Shown in pieces: positions 24,903 to 33,651 of a stretch of DNA of 64,000 bases (the stretch's first letter is position 1; each line of letters begins with the position of its first letter). Below the pieces are notes generated by a model, which saw nothing but the letters and a program-made list of their open reading frames with translations, was not told where the DNA came from and ran no database searches. Origin of the DNA: Actinoallomurus soli (GTDB taxonomy: Bacteria; Actinomycetota; Actinomycetes; Streptosporangiales; Streptosporangiaceae); assembly GCF_024055715.1 (NCBI RefSeq), contig NZ_JAMXMV010000010.1:186001-250000 (forward strand), given 5' to 3'. The position numbers were made by a program, and so were the translations under genes.

Positions 24903-25412
24903 ATGGGACTGATCGATGTGGGTGATCGCATGACGGGTGAGGCGGCCGGCTCGGCCGAGGCGAGGACTGCGGGCCAGGGGCAGGACAGCGGAGCGCCCCC
25001 GCCGGTCTTTCTGGACGAGGGCGAGTGCCTGCGGTTGATCTCGTCGGGCGGTGTCGGGCGGCTGGCCTACGTCGGCCGGTACGGTCCGACGATCCTCCCG
25101 GTCAACTACAAGCTGCACGAGGGCACGATCGTCTTCCGGACCGCCCAGGACAGCCCGACCGATGAGGACCTTCGCACCGGGATCTCGAACGCCGAGTACC
25201 AGGTCGCGTTCGAGATCGATGAGCTGGACCCGGCGGCGCGTGCGGGGTGGAGCGTTCTGATCCAGGGTTCGCTGCACCACGTGGAGTCCGAGGAGGAGCG
25301 CGCGTCGGTGCGTGAGGCGGGCGTCGAGCCGTGGGCGGGCGGTGTCCGGGAGCTCTACCTGCGGATCCGGCCGAGCCGCATCACCGGCCGCCGTGTCGGC
25401 CAGGCCGGCTGA
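24903..25412 (+). CDS. Pyridoxamine 5'-phosphate oxidase-fold protein
   Basis: 169 residues from ATG 24903; ATG 24930 is an alternative start and neither has a strong ribosome site. The split-barrel flavin/F420-binding fold is recognisable from C-L-R-L-I-S-S-G-G-V-G-R-L-A-Y, the T-I-L-P-V-N-Y strand, I-V-F-R-T-A, and the C-terminal L-R-I-R-P-S-R-I-T-G-R-R. These proteins (Pyridox_ox_2 type) bind FMN, heme or F420 and are commonly found among mycobacterial DosR-regulon genes. Most proteins of this kind are not true PNPOx enzymes. Neighbouring DoxX, USP and DevR genes fit a redox/dormancy role. Confidence 0.82.
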   Translation: MGLIDVGDRMTGEAAGSAEARTAGQGQDSGAPPPVFLDEGECLRLISSGGVGRLAYVGRYGPTILPVNYKLHEGTIVFRTAQDSPTDEDLRTGISNAEYQVAFEIDELDPAARAGWSVLIQGSLHHVESEEERASVREAGVEPWAGGVRELYLRIRPSRITGRRVGQAG

Positions 25413-25537
25413 ACGGCCGGCCGGAGGGCTCCAGCGCACCGTTCGTCGTCTCACGTCGTTCCGGAGTCCGCGCCGCGGACGAACGAGGAGAGAGCGCGGG
25501 CCTTCGCCACGCGCTCTTCCCTCGGGGACCGTCACCG

Positions 25538-26098
25538 TCACTTGAGGATGGGAAGGCGGCGGACCAGGCGCGTCCCCGCCCACCAGCGGCCCAGGCCGAT
25601 GGTGTCGCCGGCGCCGACCAGGGCCAGGCCGATCACCAGGAGGGCGTAGATGAGGTGGTCGTCCATGAACACGTTGTTCTGCGGCGGAAGGACGACGCTC
25701 CACATCATGACCAGCATGACCGCGCCCGCCGCGGCCGCGATCCGCATCCCGATGCCCAGCATCAGCGCGGCCCCGATCCCGGCGAGGCCCAGCATGAACA
25801 GCCAGTCGGCCCAGGACACACCCGCGATGCTCTGGTAGAAGCCCTTGAACGGGCCGGCCGCCGAGAACTTCAGGAACCCCAGGGTCGGGTGGCCGCCGTG
25901 GATCCAGGCCTGCTTGGCCGTGGTCTCGTGCCCCAGCCCGAACAGCTTGTCGAGGAAGGCCCAGACGAACACGAAGCCCAGCGAGATGCGGGCCAGGGCC
26001 CACACGTAGCGGGCGGCCGGCCGCTCGGTCACCGGCTCGGCGTGGAACGGACGGGCGTGCGGGCGGTGGGTCGCGGAGCGGCGGTCGGTGACGGCCAT
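25538..26098 (-). CDS. DoxX-family membrane protein
   Basis: 186 residues. ATG 26098 has GAGG eight bases upstream, better than the GTG three codons earlier. After a hydrophilic N-terminus, four membrane helices follow: A-R-I-S-L-G-F-V-F-V-W-A-F, the L-F-M-L-G-L-A-G-I-G-A-A-L segment, A-G-A-V-M-L-V-M-M-W-S, and L-I-Y-A-L-L-V-I-G-L-A-L-V. DoxX-like proteins take part in redox or thiosulfate-linked reactions and in thiol oxidative stress. The D-K-L-F-G-L-G motif in the first loop is typical. Confidence 0.83.
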   Translation of the reverse strand: MAVTDRRSATHRPHARPFHAEPVTERPAARYVWALARISLGFVFVWAFLDKLFGLGHETTAKQAWIHGGHPTLGFLKFSAAGPFKGFYQSIAGVSWADWLFMLGLAGIGAALMLGIGMRIAAAAGAVMLVMMWSVVLPPQNNVFMDDHLIYALLVIGLALVGAGDTIGLGRWWAGTRLVRRLPILK

Positions 26099-26228
26099 CG
26101 TCTTCACCTCATTCAGGCGGTGCCGGAGCTGTTCCGGCTGCCTTTACTCAACCGCGGACCACCCGGCCCGCCGCAGAGGCCAAAGCCGCGCCACCGGCGG
26201 GACCTTCGTCCCCGCCTCCGCAGGTACT

Positions 26229-26681
26229 TCAGGCGCTTCCGTGCTCCGGGGCATCGCCGTGGATCACGACCACGGGGCAGTGCGCGTGATGCACGCACTG
26301 CTGGCTGACCGAGCCGAGCAGCAGCCCGGCGAACCCGCCGTGCCCGCGATTGCCGACGACCAGGAGCTCGGCGTCACGGGAGGCGTTCACGAGCACCTCG
26401 GCCGGGTTGCCCTCCACCACCGTGGATCGGATCGGGACGGAGGGCTGGTCCCCGGCGACGGCCCGCACCGCCTCGGTCAGCTCCTTGGCCGCGTCGCCTT
26501 CCCAGTCCACGTCCGCCGGCGGCACCCACCCGTACGCCGTGGGGAGCTGCCAGCTCGCGATCGCCTCCACGCTCCCACCGGTCACGCGGGCCTGGCGGAT
26601 CGCCCACTCCAAGGCCCGCTTCGACGGCTCAGAACCGTCCACGCCGACCACGATGCGTCCGTTACCTGCTTCATTCGTCAT
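26229..26681 (-). CDS. Universal stress protein (UspA family)
   Basis: 150 residues, one Usp domain. It begins I-V-V-G-V-D-G-S-E-P-S and ends with the ATP-binding loop G-N-R-G-H-G-G-F-A-G-L-L-L-G-S-V-S (G-x2-G-x9-GS pattern), followed by V-H-H-A-H-C-P-V-V-V-I. It begins 2 bp after the DevR-like gene, so both are on one transcript. ATP-binding USPs are core DosR-regulon members in mycobacteria and help growth arrest under low oxygen. Confidence 0.92.
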   Translation of the reverse strand: MTNEAGNGRIVVGVDGSEPSKRALEWAIRQARVTGGSVEAIASWQLPTAYGWVPPADVDWEGDAAKELTEAVRAVAGDQPSVPIRSTVVEGNPAEVLVNASRDAELLVVGNRGHGGFAGLLLGSVSQQCVHHAHCPVVVIHGDAPEHGSA

Positions 26682-26683
26682 GA

Positions 26684-27361
26684 TCAGATGCTATTTCGAG
26701 CGCCTCCCGGCCGGTCATCGGGGCCGTCCGTACGGAGGCGGGTGATGAAGGCCGCCGCCTGTGTGCGGCGGTTCATGCCGAGCTTGGTGAAGATCCCGGA
26801 AACGTAGTTCTTGACGGTCTTCTCCGCCAGGAACAGGCGCTCGCCGATCTGGCGGTTGGTCAGGCCGTCGCCGATGAGGTCGAGGATCCTGCGCTCCTGC
26901 TCGGTGAGGTCCGCGAGCGGGTCCTGGCGGGCAGGGCGGCGCAGGCGTTCCAGCATCTTCGCGGTGCTGCTCGGGTCGAGAAGCGACTGGCCGGACGCCA
27001 CCGTGCGGACCGCGCCCACCAGATCCGAGCCGTGGATCTGCTTGAGCACGTATCCCGAGGCGCCGGCCATGACGGCGTCGAACAGCGCCTCCTCGTCGGA
27101 GAAGGAGGTGAGCATCAGGCAGGCCAGCTCCGGCATGCGCGAGCGCAGCTCCCGGCACACCGTCACGCCGTCACCGTCGGGGAGCCGCACGTCCAGCACC
27201 GCGACGTCCGGCTGGAGGGCCGGCACCCGGGCCAGGGCACGCTCGGCGGTGTCGGCCTCACCCACGACGGTGATGTCGTCCTCGGACTCCAGCAGGGCGG
27301 CGACACCCCGCCGCACGACCTCATGGTCATCGAGGAGGAAGACCTTGATGGGGGTGGTCAT
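26684..27361 (-). CDS. DevR/NarL-type response regulator
   Basis: 225 residues. The receiver domain has the acidic pair L-L-D-D-H-E, the phospho-acceptor in V-A-V-L-D-V-R, switch Thr/Ser in M-L-T-S-F and Lys in Y-V-L-K-Q. The LuxR HTH (about 150-210) contains L-T-E-Q-E-R-R-I-L and L-T-N-R-Q-I-G-E-R-L-F-L then K-T-V-K-N-Y-V-S, close to DevR/DosR. No histidine kinase is adjacent; the GAF-SpoIIE protein nearby is not a kinase. The USP gene follows at once. ATG 27361 is preferred over GTG 27367. I searched by eye for a DosR box near these genes and did not find a good one. Confidence 0.9.
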   Translation of the reverse strand: MTTPIKVFLLDDHEVVRRGVAALLESEDDITVVGEADTAERALARVPALQPDVAVLDVRLPDGDGVTVCRELRSRMPELACLMLTSFSDEEALFDAVMAGASGYVLKQIHGSDLVGAVRTVASGQSLLDPSSTAKMLERLRRPARQDPLADLTEQERRILDLIGDGLTNRQIGERLFLAEKTVKNYVSGIFTKLGMNRRTQAAAFITRLRTDGPDDRPGGARNSI

Positions 27362-27420
27362 GCCCACGACCGTACCGCCGTCGGCCCGCCATGCCGGTCC
27401 AACGACGCGTCCGCCCTCGG

Positions 27421-28653
27421 TCAGCGCAGCGGGAAGCCGAGGTCCCGGCCCGCCTCGCGCAGTTCCTCGCGGGCGTCGGGGTGCGCCACCCGGTCGACGA
27501 TCTGCTGCGCCTGGGACACCGCGTCACGGCCCCAGATCGCGGCGGTGCCCTGCTCGCTGACGATGAAGCTGTGCTGGAAGGAGGTGACCGGTCCGGACAG
27601 CCTCGGGATCACGGTCGAGACGTCCGCCTTCGGATGCCAGGACGGCAGCGCGATGATCGCGTGGCCGCCGGGAGAGTGCATCGCGCCGACCACGAAGTCG
27701 GTCTGCCCGCCGAAGCCCGAGTAGATCACCCCGTGCACCCGCGCCGCGTTGGCCTGCGCGAACAGATCGACCTGCAGGGCCGAGTTGACCGAGACCAGCC
27801 GCGGCTGCCGGGCGATCAGGCCGGGTTCGTTGGTCTTCTCCGTGCGCAGCATCCGTACCCGCTGGTTGCGGTCGAGCCAGTCGTACAGCTCCTGCGACCC
27901 GAACGCGAAGGACGCGGTGATCGGGTGCGCCGACGACAGCGCTCCGGCCTTCTCCAGGCCGAGCACTCCGTCGCTGAACATCTCCGACCAGATGCCCAGT
28001 CCGCGCCGGGTTCGCAGCGACTCCAGCACCGCGTCCGGCACCGCCCCGATGCCCAGTTGCAGCGTCGCCTCCTCCGGCACCAGCGCCGCGACCCGTTCGC
28101 CGATCACCCGTGCCAGCGGACCCCGTTCGCGCCGTACGGGCACCGCCAGCGCGCGGTCGGCCTCGATCGCGTAGTCGATCTCACCGACCGGCAGGGCCGC
28201 GTCGCCGTACGTGTACGGCATCTGCGGGTTGACCTGGGCGACGACCAGCCCGCCACGCGCCCGCGCGGCCTCGATCGCCGCCGGCAGCACGTTCACCTCG
28301 ATGCCCAGGGACAAGGTCCCGTCTATCGGTGGGGAGGTCTGCACGATCACGACGTCGGGCACCAGCACCTCGTTCAGCAGGTGCGGCACCAGCGACAGCC
28401 GGCACGGGAAGTACCGCAGACCGGCGCGCCCGCGCTGTCCCGGCCCGACGAACGGGGTCTCCAGCACGACCCCCTCCCGATCCGGCAGGCCCGCCTGGCC
28501 GTTGAGCACGAACAACCGGTACTCCGCGACCGCCGCATCCAGCACCGCCAGCGCCTGCCAGGGGGTGGCGAAGTTCCCGCCGGCCACCACGCGCGGCCGG
28601 TGCGGCAGTCCCGCCAGCACCGCCGCCAGCCGCGACTCCGAGACCACCCGCAT
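27421..28653 (-). CDS. Acetyl-CoA hydrolase/transferase family protein (CoA-transferase)
   Basis: 410 residues with ATG 28653 after GAGGAG. This is an Ach1/Cat1 or 4-hydroxybutyrate CoA-transferase type fold: N-terminal P-H-L-L-N-E-V-L-V-P-D-V-V-I-V-Q, then L-Q-L-G-I-G-A-V-P-D-A, the active-site Glu in W-S-E-M-F-S-D-G-V, and C-terminal G-G-Q-T-D-F-V-V-G-A. It moves CoA between acetate or other short acyl groups. Next to the DevR/USP genes it may serve fermentation-like metabolism at low oxygen; the substrate cannot be told from sequence. Confidence 0.87.
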   Translation of the reverse strand: MRVVSESRLAAVLAGLPHRPRVVAGGNFATPWQALAVLDAAVAEYRLFVLNGQAGLPDREGVVLETPFVGPGQRGRAGLRYFPCRLSLVPHLLNEVLVPDVVIVQTSPPIDGTLSLGIEVNVLPAAIEAARARGGLVVAQVNPQMPYTYGDAALPVGEIDYAIEADRALAVPVRRERGPLARVIGERVAALVPEEATLQLGIGAVPDAVLESLRTRRGLGIWSEMFSDGVLGLEKAGALSSAHPITASFAFGSQELYDWLDRNQRVRMLRTEKTNEPGLIARQPRLVSVNSALQVDLFAQANAARVHGVIYSGFGGQTDFVVGAMHSPGGHAIIALPSWHPKADVSTVIPRLSGPVTSFQHSFIVSEQGTAAIWGRDAVSQAQQIVDRVAHPDAREELREAGRDLGFPLR

Positions 28654-28776
28654 CAGTCACTCCTCACGCTCGCCCGGACGGCCCGCTCCGCGGGCGCGCG
28701 CCCGGCTCGGTGCCGATCGCTCCAGCAGACACGGCCGGTCGCCCGATGCGCCACGGTCGAAGGTCCCTGCCTCTTC

Positions 28777-28812
28777 CGCGGGCGGCCCTCCGAGCGCGGG
28801 CGGCCCTCCGAG
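28777..28812. repeat. Two perfect 18-bp tandem copies
   Basis: CGCGGGCGGCCCTCCGAG occurs at 28777-28794 and 28795-28812 between the CoA-transferase and phosphatase genes. A short GC-rich duplication, likely slippage. Confidence 0.8.
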
Positions 28813-28835
28813 CGCCGGCGACCCGCCGCGGCGCC

Positions 28836-30062
28836 TCAGGCGGAAGCGCGCCGCACCGCGAGGAGCGCGACGTCGTCCTGCATCTGCTCGCGGCCGACGA
28901 GCGCCGCCATGACCGCCGCGCAGACCGCTTCGGGGCGGTCGGGACGCACGGCGTCGCACAGTCTGCGGATGCCATCGTCGATGGAGGCGTGGCGGCGTTC
29001 GACGAGCCCGTCGGTGTAGAAGCACATCAGGGCGCCCGGTGGAATCTCGATCGTGGACGTGTGGCGCTTCACCGTGACGTCGGCGCCGATCACCAGGCCG
29101 GAGGGGATCTGCGGTTCGAGGGACACGGTCGGCTCCCCCGGCCGGGCGAGGACCGGGGGCAGGTGGCCGGCCGAGGACACCCTGGCGCGTTCCAGACCCG
29201 GATCGCAGATCGCGTACTGGACGGTCGCCATGGCCCCCGGCTCGAAGTGCTGCATCTTGCGGTCGAGTTTGTGCAGGACCTCCGCCGGGTCGTCGGTCTC
29301 GAGGGCGTAGGAGCGCAGCGCGCTGCGCATGCGGCCCATGATGACCGCCGCCTGCAGACCGTGCCCGGCGACGTCTCCCATCACGATGCCCAGCTCCCCG
29401 GAGGGCAGACTGAACACGTCGTACCAGTCGCCGCCCACGCTCGCCCGCCCCGGGCTGTACCGCGCGGCCATCTCGACGCCGTCCAGCTCCGGCAGCGCGG
29501 CCGGGACCAGGCTCCGCTGGAGTTCGCGGGCGGCCGTCTGCTCGGTCTCCGACAACAGCGAACGCGCCGCCAGGGCGACGCGGTCGGCCGCCATCCTCAG
29601 GAACTCGACCTCCTCGCCGGTGAACCGGTGGGCCCGGGTGGTCCCCACGTGCAGGACGCCCAGCAGCACGCCGCCGCTCACCAGCGGAACGCCGAGCAGC
29701 GAGTGCAGTCCCTTGTCCATGAGGAGCGGGTTGACGATGTCCGCCGTACGGACGTCGCTGATGATCACCGGCTCCCGTCGTGCGGCGACGCTCCCGGCGA
29801 AGCCTTTGCCGACCGGCACTCTGACGGCCTGGTAGACCTCCTCCTCGATGCCCTTGGCGGCGGTCGCGACGAGTTGCCGGCCGGAGTGGTCGAGCAGCAG
29901 GACGACCGCGGTGTCGGCCTCGAGGATCTCTCTCACCCGGTCCAGCAGCTCGTCCAGCACGTCGTCGACGCCCATGTGCGCGAGCGCCGCGTCGGTGATC
30001 GCCCGGATGCGGGCGAGCTTGACCTCGGCGGTGTTCGGCGGAGCGTCGGGGCGGGGGACCAT
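28836..30062 (-). CDS. GAF-domain PP2C/SpoIIE serine phosphatase
   Basis: 408 residues. An N-terminal helix is followed by a GAF domain (about 20-175; V-G-K-G-F-A-G-S-V-A and L-L-G-V-P-L-V) and a SpoIIE phosphatase domain (about 195-405). The metal-binding residues show in V-G-G-D-W-Y-D-V, G-D-V-A-G-H-G-L-Q-A and the terminal Q-D-D-V-A-L-L. Such proteins dephosphorylate anti-anti-sigma factors to release stress sigma factors, with the GAF domain sensing a small ligand or redox state. No anti-sigma gene is adjacent. There is no PAS or receiver domain. Confidence 0.9.
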   Translation of the reverse strand: MVPRPDAPPNTAEVKLARIRAITDAALAHMGVDDVLDELLDRVREILEADTAVVLLLDHSGRQLVATAAKGIEEEVYQAVRVPVGKGFAGSVAARREPVIISDVRTADIVNPLLMDKGLHSLLGVPLVSGGVLLGVLHVGTTRAHRFTGEEVEFLRMAADRVALAARSLLSETEQTAARELQRSLVPAALPELDGVEMAARYSPGRASVGGDWYDVFSLPSGELGIVMGDVAGHGLQAAVIMGRMRSALRSYALETDDPAEVLHKLDRKMQHFEPGAMATVQYAICDPGLERARVSSAGHLPPVLARPGEPTVSLEPQIPSGLVIGADVTVKRHTSTIEIPPGALMCFYTDGLVERRHASIDDGIRRLCDAVRPDRPEAVCAAVMAALVGREQMQDDVALLAVRRASA

Positions 30063-30237
30063 GCCCGCCAGAGTAATGCGGGTTGCGACCTGCTTCCCCG
30101 AGTGCCCGCTCGCCGAGCGGGCCTCCTCCGGCGCGCCGCCCGCGCCGGCGGATTCGCCGTGCGCCGGGTTTGGCCGCCCCTGGCCGGGGCACGGCCCGCA
30201 AGGAGGCCGTCGCGGAAGCGACTTTCGAGGTGCCGGA

Positions 30238-30795
30238 ATGAGCCCATCGGACGATCTGTGCAGCGTCCTGACCGAGGACCACCACGAACTCCGGCAGCTC
30301 CTGTGTGAGCTGGATCATCTCACCGCGCCCGAACCGCTGTGGCGTTCGCTGGTCGACCTGCTGATCGCCGAGATGATCCGGCACTCGGTCGCCGAGGAGG
30401 CCTATCTGTATCCGGTGGTCCGCGACCGCCTGCCCGAGGGGCCGCGGTTGCTCGATCCGTTCATGGACGAGCACGAGACCATCGAGGCGCTGGTGAGGCG
30501 GCTGGAAAGGCACGATCTTCCGAGCGCGGAGCTCACCCGCGTCCTGGCGGAGCTGAGAAGGAACATCTGCGCCCACATGCGGTCCGAAGAGCAGAAGCTG
30601 TTCCCGCCGCTCACCGAGCACCTCGGCGCGGACGAGCTCGCCGCCCTCGGCCGGAAGGCGGCCGAGGTGAAGGCGAAGGCATCGGTCCGGCAGCGCTCCT
30701 CCGACCCTCTGTCGCTCACCACGCTCATCGACACCGGAACGGGGCTGGTCGAACGGGTCTACGCCTACGTACGCGGCCGCATGTACCCCATCTGA
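30238..30795 (+). CDS. Hemerythrin HHE-domain protein
   Basis: 185 residues from ATG 30238 (GAGG eight bases upstream). A four-helix HHE domain spans about 12-135, with likely iron ligands in E-D-H-H-E-L, R-H-S-V-A-E-E-A-Y-L-Y, D-E-H-E-T-I-E and A-H-M-R-S-E-E-Q-K-L-F. These proteins bind a di-iron centre and sense or store oxygen or NO. The C-terminal 50 residues are basic then hydrophobic. It is transcribed divergently from the phosphatase gene, with a 175-bp gap, and is convergent with the nuclease gene. Confidence 0.88.
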   Translation: MSPSDDLCSVLTEDHHELRQLLCELDHLTAPEPLWRSLVDLLIAEMIRHSVAEEAYLYPVVRDRLPEGPRLLDPFMDEHETIEALVRRLERHDLPSAELTRVLAELRRNICAHMRSEEQKLFPPLTEHLGADELAALGRKAAEVKAKASVRQRSSDPLSLTTLIDTGTGLVERVYAYVRGRMYPI

Positions 30796-30835
30796 TCCGC
30801 TTCCCCGGCGGCGGTGAGGGGGTCGTGGAACACGG

Positions 30836-30875
30836 CACGGCCGTGACCCGCGCGGAGGCGTGGGTCACGGCCGTG
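30836..30875. terminator. Bidirectional terminator between convergent genes
   Basis: CACGGCCGTGACCC (30836-30849) and GGGTCACGGCCGTG (30862-30875) form a perfect 14-bp stem with a 12-nt loop, between the hemerythrin stop (30795) and the nuclease stop (30910). Confidence 0.8.
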
Positions 30876-30909
30876 AACGGCGATCCGGCTCAGGCCGGGC
30901 GAGCGCCGG

Positions 30910-33342
30910 TCAGCCCTTCGGCCGGAGCCGGACGACCTGCGGGTCGTGGTCGCTGGTCTGGCCGGCGAACTCGGCGTTGATGTGAACGACGTCGTAGTCG
31001 GCGCCGCCGCTCACCCGCGGGCTGGTCAGGATGTGGTCCAGCACCTGTGAGTTGCCGTCGTAGACGTAGCTGTACCGCTCTGGAAGCGGCAGGTCGCCGA
31101 TCAGGTCCTCCAGCACGCCACCGGCGGTGAGCGTCTGCAGGGCCGGGGAGAACTGGTAGTCGTTGAAGTCGCCGACGACCACCACGTTCGCCTTGCGGTC
31201 CGTCTTCAGCAGGTCCTCGACGAACCCGTGGACGACCGCCGCCTGCTGCCTCCGCTGGACCTCCGACGACCGGGTGGGCGGCTGGAACCGGCTGTGCAGG
31301 CTCTGGTCTCCGCCCTTGGAGTTGAAGTGGTCGGCGACCACGATCACCCGGTGCCCGTGGAACTCGAACATGCCGGCCAGCGGCTTGCGGCTGTCGGTCC
31401 AGGCCGCGTTCCCCGGGTCGACGCGCCCGGGCGACACCGACAGCCCGGCCTCGCCGTGGTCGCCGACGACCTGGACCGCGGTGGTCGAGTCGCCGCCGGG
31501 ACGGTCGATGAAGGACACCCGGCCGGCGTTGAACAGGAACGCCACCCGGATGTTGCCGCCCGGCTGGCCGCCGTCGGCGTCGTTGACCGGGTCGATCTCC
31601 CGCCACTGGTACCGGGGGCCGCCCGCCGCGACGATCGCGTCGACGAACTTCCCGAGCGTGACGTCCGCCGCGACCGTGCCGTCGTCGACCGCGCCGCTGT
31701 TGTCCTGGATCTCCTCCAGGGCGACGACGTCGGGCGTCGCCAGGTTGTGCACCACACCCTTGGCCAGCCGGTCGAACTTGGACTGCGCGTCGCTCGGCGC
31801 GAGGTTCTCCACGTTGTACGTCGCGACCGCGAGCTCCTTGTTCTCCTGCTTGCGCGTCACCTCGGGGGTGAGACCGCCGTCGTGCAGGGCGCCCAGGGTC
31901 GTGGCCTGCAGCTCGTATCCGCCGTAGCCGACGTAGTCCAGCGGGCCCTCGGTCGTGCCGGTCAGCGCGTCACCGACGTTCGCCTGCGGGAAGGGGTGCT
32001 CCGCGTCGGGGAGCAGCGAGGTGACCTCCAGCCGCCCGCTGTTCGGGTCGTCGTAGGAGGAGTAGAGGACTCCGCCGTGGGCGCTGCGGTGGTCCGCCGG
32101 TCGCGTGGTGACCCAGAGTTCGTCGTACTCGTTGGCCGGCGCGATCACCGGCGCGTCGTCGACCCGTACGCGCATGCCCTCCAGCGACTCGAACAGGTCG
32201 AGCGCGTACGTGGACGGCTGAAGCGCGAGCGGCTCGATGCTGCCCCCGCCCGCGTCCGGCGTGTACGCCGCGGGGACGGTGTCCGGGCCGAGGGCGAACG
32301 CGGCCGGGAGCGGGTTCCCGGAGGAGAGCACCGTCCACTTCGGCTTGCTCAGCTCGGTGACCGACTGGTTGCCGCCGGCGGCCCCGCCGGGGTAGTACTC
32401 GGAGATCGTGCCGGAGACCAGCACCGAGTCGCCCGGCTTCACCGCCGGCGTGCCGGAGCCGGTGAAGACGAAGAGACCCTCGCTCGTACGGGGGTCGTCG
32501 TCCGGCTGCGGGTCCTGGAACCAGAACCCGCGCGACGAGCCGGTCGCCCGGACTCCGGTGACGGTCCCCGGGACGTTCGTGACAGGCTTCCCGTTGTCCG
32601 GGGAGATCCGCGTCGTGCCCTGGATGTCGTGGATCCGCACGCTGCCCGGCGTCGGCGTATCGGTCGGGGTGGGCGTCGGCGTCGGCGACGGGTCGCCGGA
32701 CCCTCCGCCGCTGTTCGCGGGCGTCGGCGCCGCCGTGGCGAAGTCGGTCCCGTTGTCGTCGGTGTCCGCGAGGCCGGCCCCGCGGTTCACCGAGGTCGTG
32801 TTGCTCGGCGCCGGGGCGGAGGTGCCCTCGCGCACCACGGCGCCGCCGAACCCGACGAGGTCGCGCACGCGCGAGTCGGCCGCGCAGTCCGCGGCGGTCA
32901 GGCAGGTCAGCGCGTCGGAGCCGGTGACCAGGGCGACGGTGCCCGCCGTCGCGGACATGCTGATCGAGCCCGTGGCGTCCGGCGTGGGCAGTGCGACCGT
33001 GCCGCCGCTGCCCTTCGCCTCGGCGACCAGGTAACGCCCGCCGGCGGGGATGCTGCCGGTCAGCCTGGTCACCTGCCACTTCGAGGTCGGGCCGGGCGAG
33101 GCCGACAGGTACTGCACGCTCCACCCGTCCACGGACACCGGCTGGGAGCCGCGGTCGGCCAGTTCGACGAAATCCTGCGTGAGGGTGGCGCCGGAGTTGC
33201 CGCCGCCCCCGTACACCTCGGCGATCAGCGCGTCGGACGAGGGGGCGGCGCCGGCGACCCGGGGGACGACCAGGGCGCCGAGTGCCAGCGTGGCGGCCAC
33301 TGCGCCGAGCGCGCCCGCATGGCGAAGAGGGACAGAAGACAC
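30910..33342 (-). CDS. Secreted ExeM/NucH-type nuclease with lamin-tail domain
   Basis: 810 residues from GTG 33342, which has GAGAGG six bases upstream; an ATG at 33396 would add 18 residues. The signal peptide (L-G-A-V-A-A-T-L-A-L-G-A-L-V-V) ends near V-A-G-A. A lamin-tail domain follows (I-A-E-V-Y-G-G-G-G-N-S-G, to about 150), then a Thr/Pro linker, an OB-like region and an endonuclease/exonuclease/phosphatase domain (from about 500): V-A-T-Y-N-V-E-N-L, D-V-V-A-L-E-E-I-Q, V-V-V-G-D-F-N-D-Y, L-D-H-I-L-T and S-D-H-D-P. ExeM/NucH enzymes degrade extracellular DNA. No C-terminal anchor is seen, so it is probably released. Confidence 0.9.
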   Translation of the reverse strand: MSSVPLRHAGALGAVAATLALGALVVPRVAGAAPSSDALIAEVYGGGGNSGATLTQDFVELADRGSQPVSVDGWSVQYLSASPGPTSKWQVTRLTGSIPAGGRYLVAEAKGSGGTVALPTPDATGSISMSATAGTVALVTGSDALTCLTAADCAADSRVRDLVGFGGAVVREGTSAPAPSNTTSVNRGAGLADTDDNGTDFATAAPTPANSGGGSGDPSPTPTPTPTDTPTPGSVRIHDIQGTTRISPDNGKPVTNVPGTVTGVRATGSSRGFWFQDPQPDDDPRTSEGLFVFTGSGTPAVKPGDSVLVSGTISEYYPGGAAGGNQSVTELSKPKWTVLSSGNPLPAAFALGPDTVPAAYTPDAGGGSIEPLALQPSTYALDLFESLEGMRVRVDDAPVIAPANEYDELWVTTRPADHRSAHGGVLYSSYDDPNSGRLEVTSLLPDAEHPFPQANVGDALTGTTEGPLDYVGYGGYELQATTLGALHDGGLTPEVTRKQENKELAVATYNVENLAPSDAQSKFDRLAKGVVHNLATPDVVALEEIQDNSGAVDDGTVAADVTLGKFVDAIVAAGGPRYQWREIDPVNDADGGQPGGNIRVAFLFNAGRVSFIDRPGGDSTTAVQVVGDHGEAGLSVSPGRVDPGNAAWTDSRKPLAGMFEFHGHRVIVVADHFNSKGGDQSLHSRFQPPTRSSEVQRRQQAAVVHGFVEDLLKTDRKANVVVVGDFNDYQFSPALQTLTAGGVLEDLIGDLPLPERYSYVYDGNSQVLDHILTSPRVSGGADYDVVHINAEFAGQTSDHDPQVVRLRPKG

Positions 33343-33651
33343 CGTGGTCCTCTCGGAAGAGAAAGATCGGACGCGAGGCATCCTCGTGGGGGTCAATTAA
33401 GACAGGCAGGCGACTTGGTCACGTCTGGATTGCGTAATGATGTGCGCTTTGCCTACCTCGGTCGATACGGGGCCGGTGCCGGGCCGTCACGGAGACCGTC
33501 TTGGGACGCTCCGAGGCTGCTCCCTCACCCGCCGCGTCTCCGCCTGCGGTCCTCCTCTCCCTGGGCCCGAGGCCGACCTCTCACCGCGGGGCGGCACAAT
33601 GTTCCGTCGGAGTTCCGTCTGAGCACGTCGGTCGAGGAGAAGGGATCGCAC
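33343..33651. promoter_or_regulatory. Divergent intergenic region
   Basis: 309 bp between the nuclease and zinc-ribbon genes. It is AT-richer near 33395-33440 and must carry both promoters. I see no clear operator or reliable -35/-10 pair. Confidence 0.4.

Noticed and set aside
31228-33651. Very long plus-strand open frame antisense to the nuclease
   Set aside because: Antisense shadow; only its last part from 33652 is a real gene, supported by a ribosome site and the zinc ribbon.
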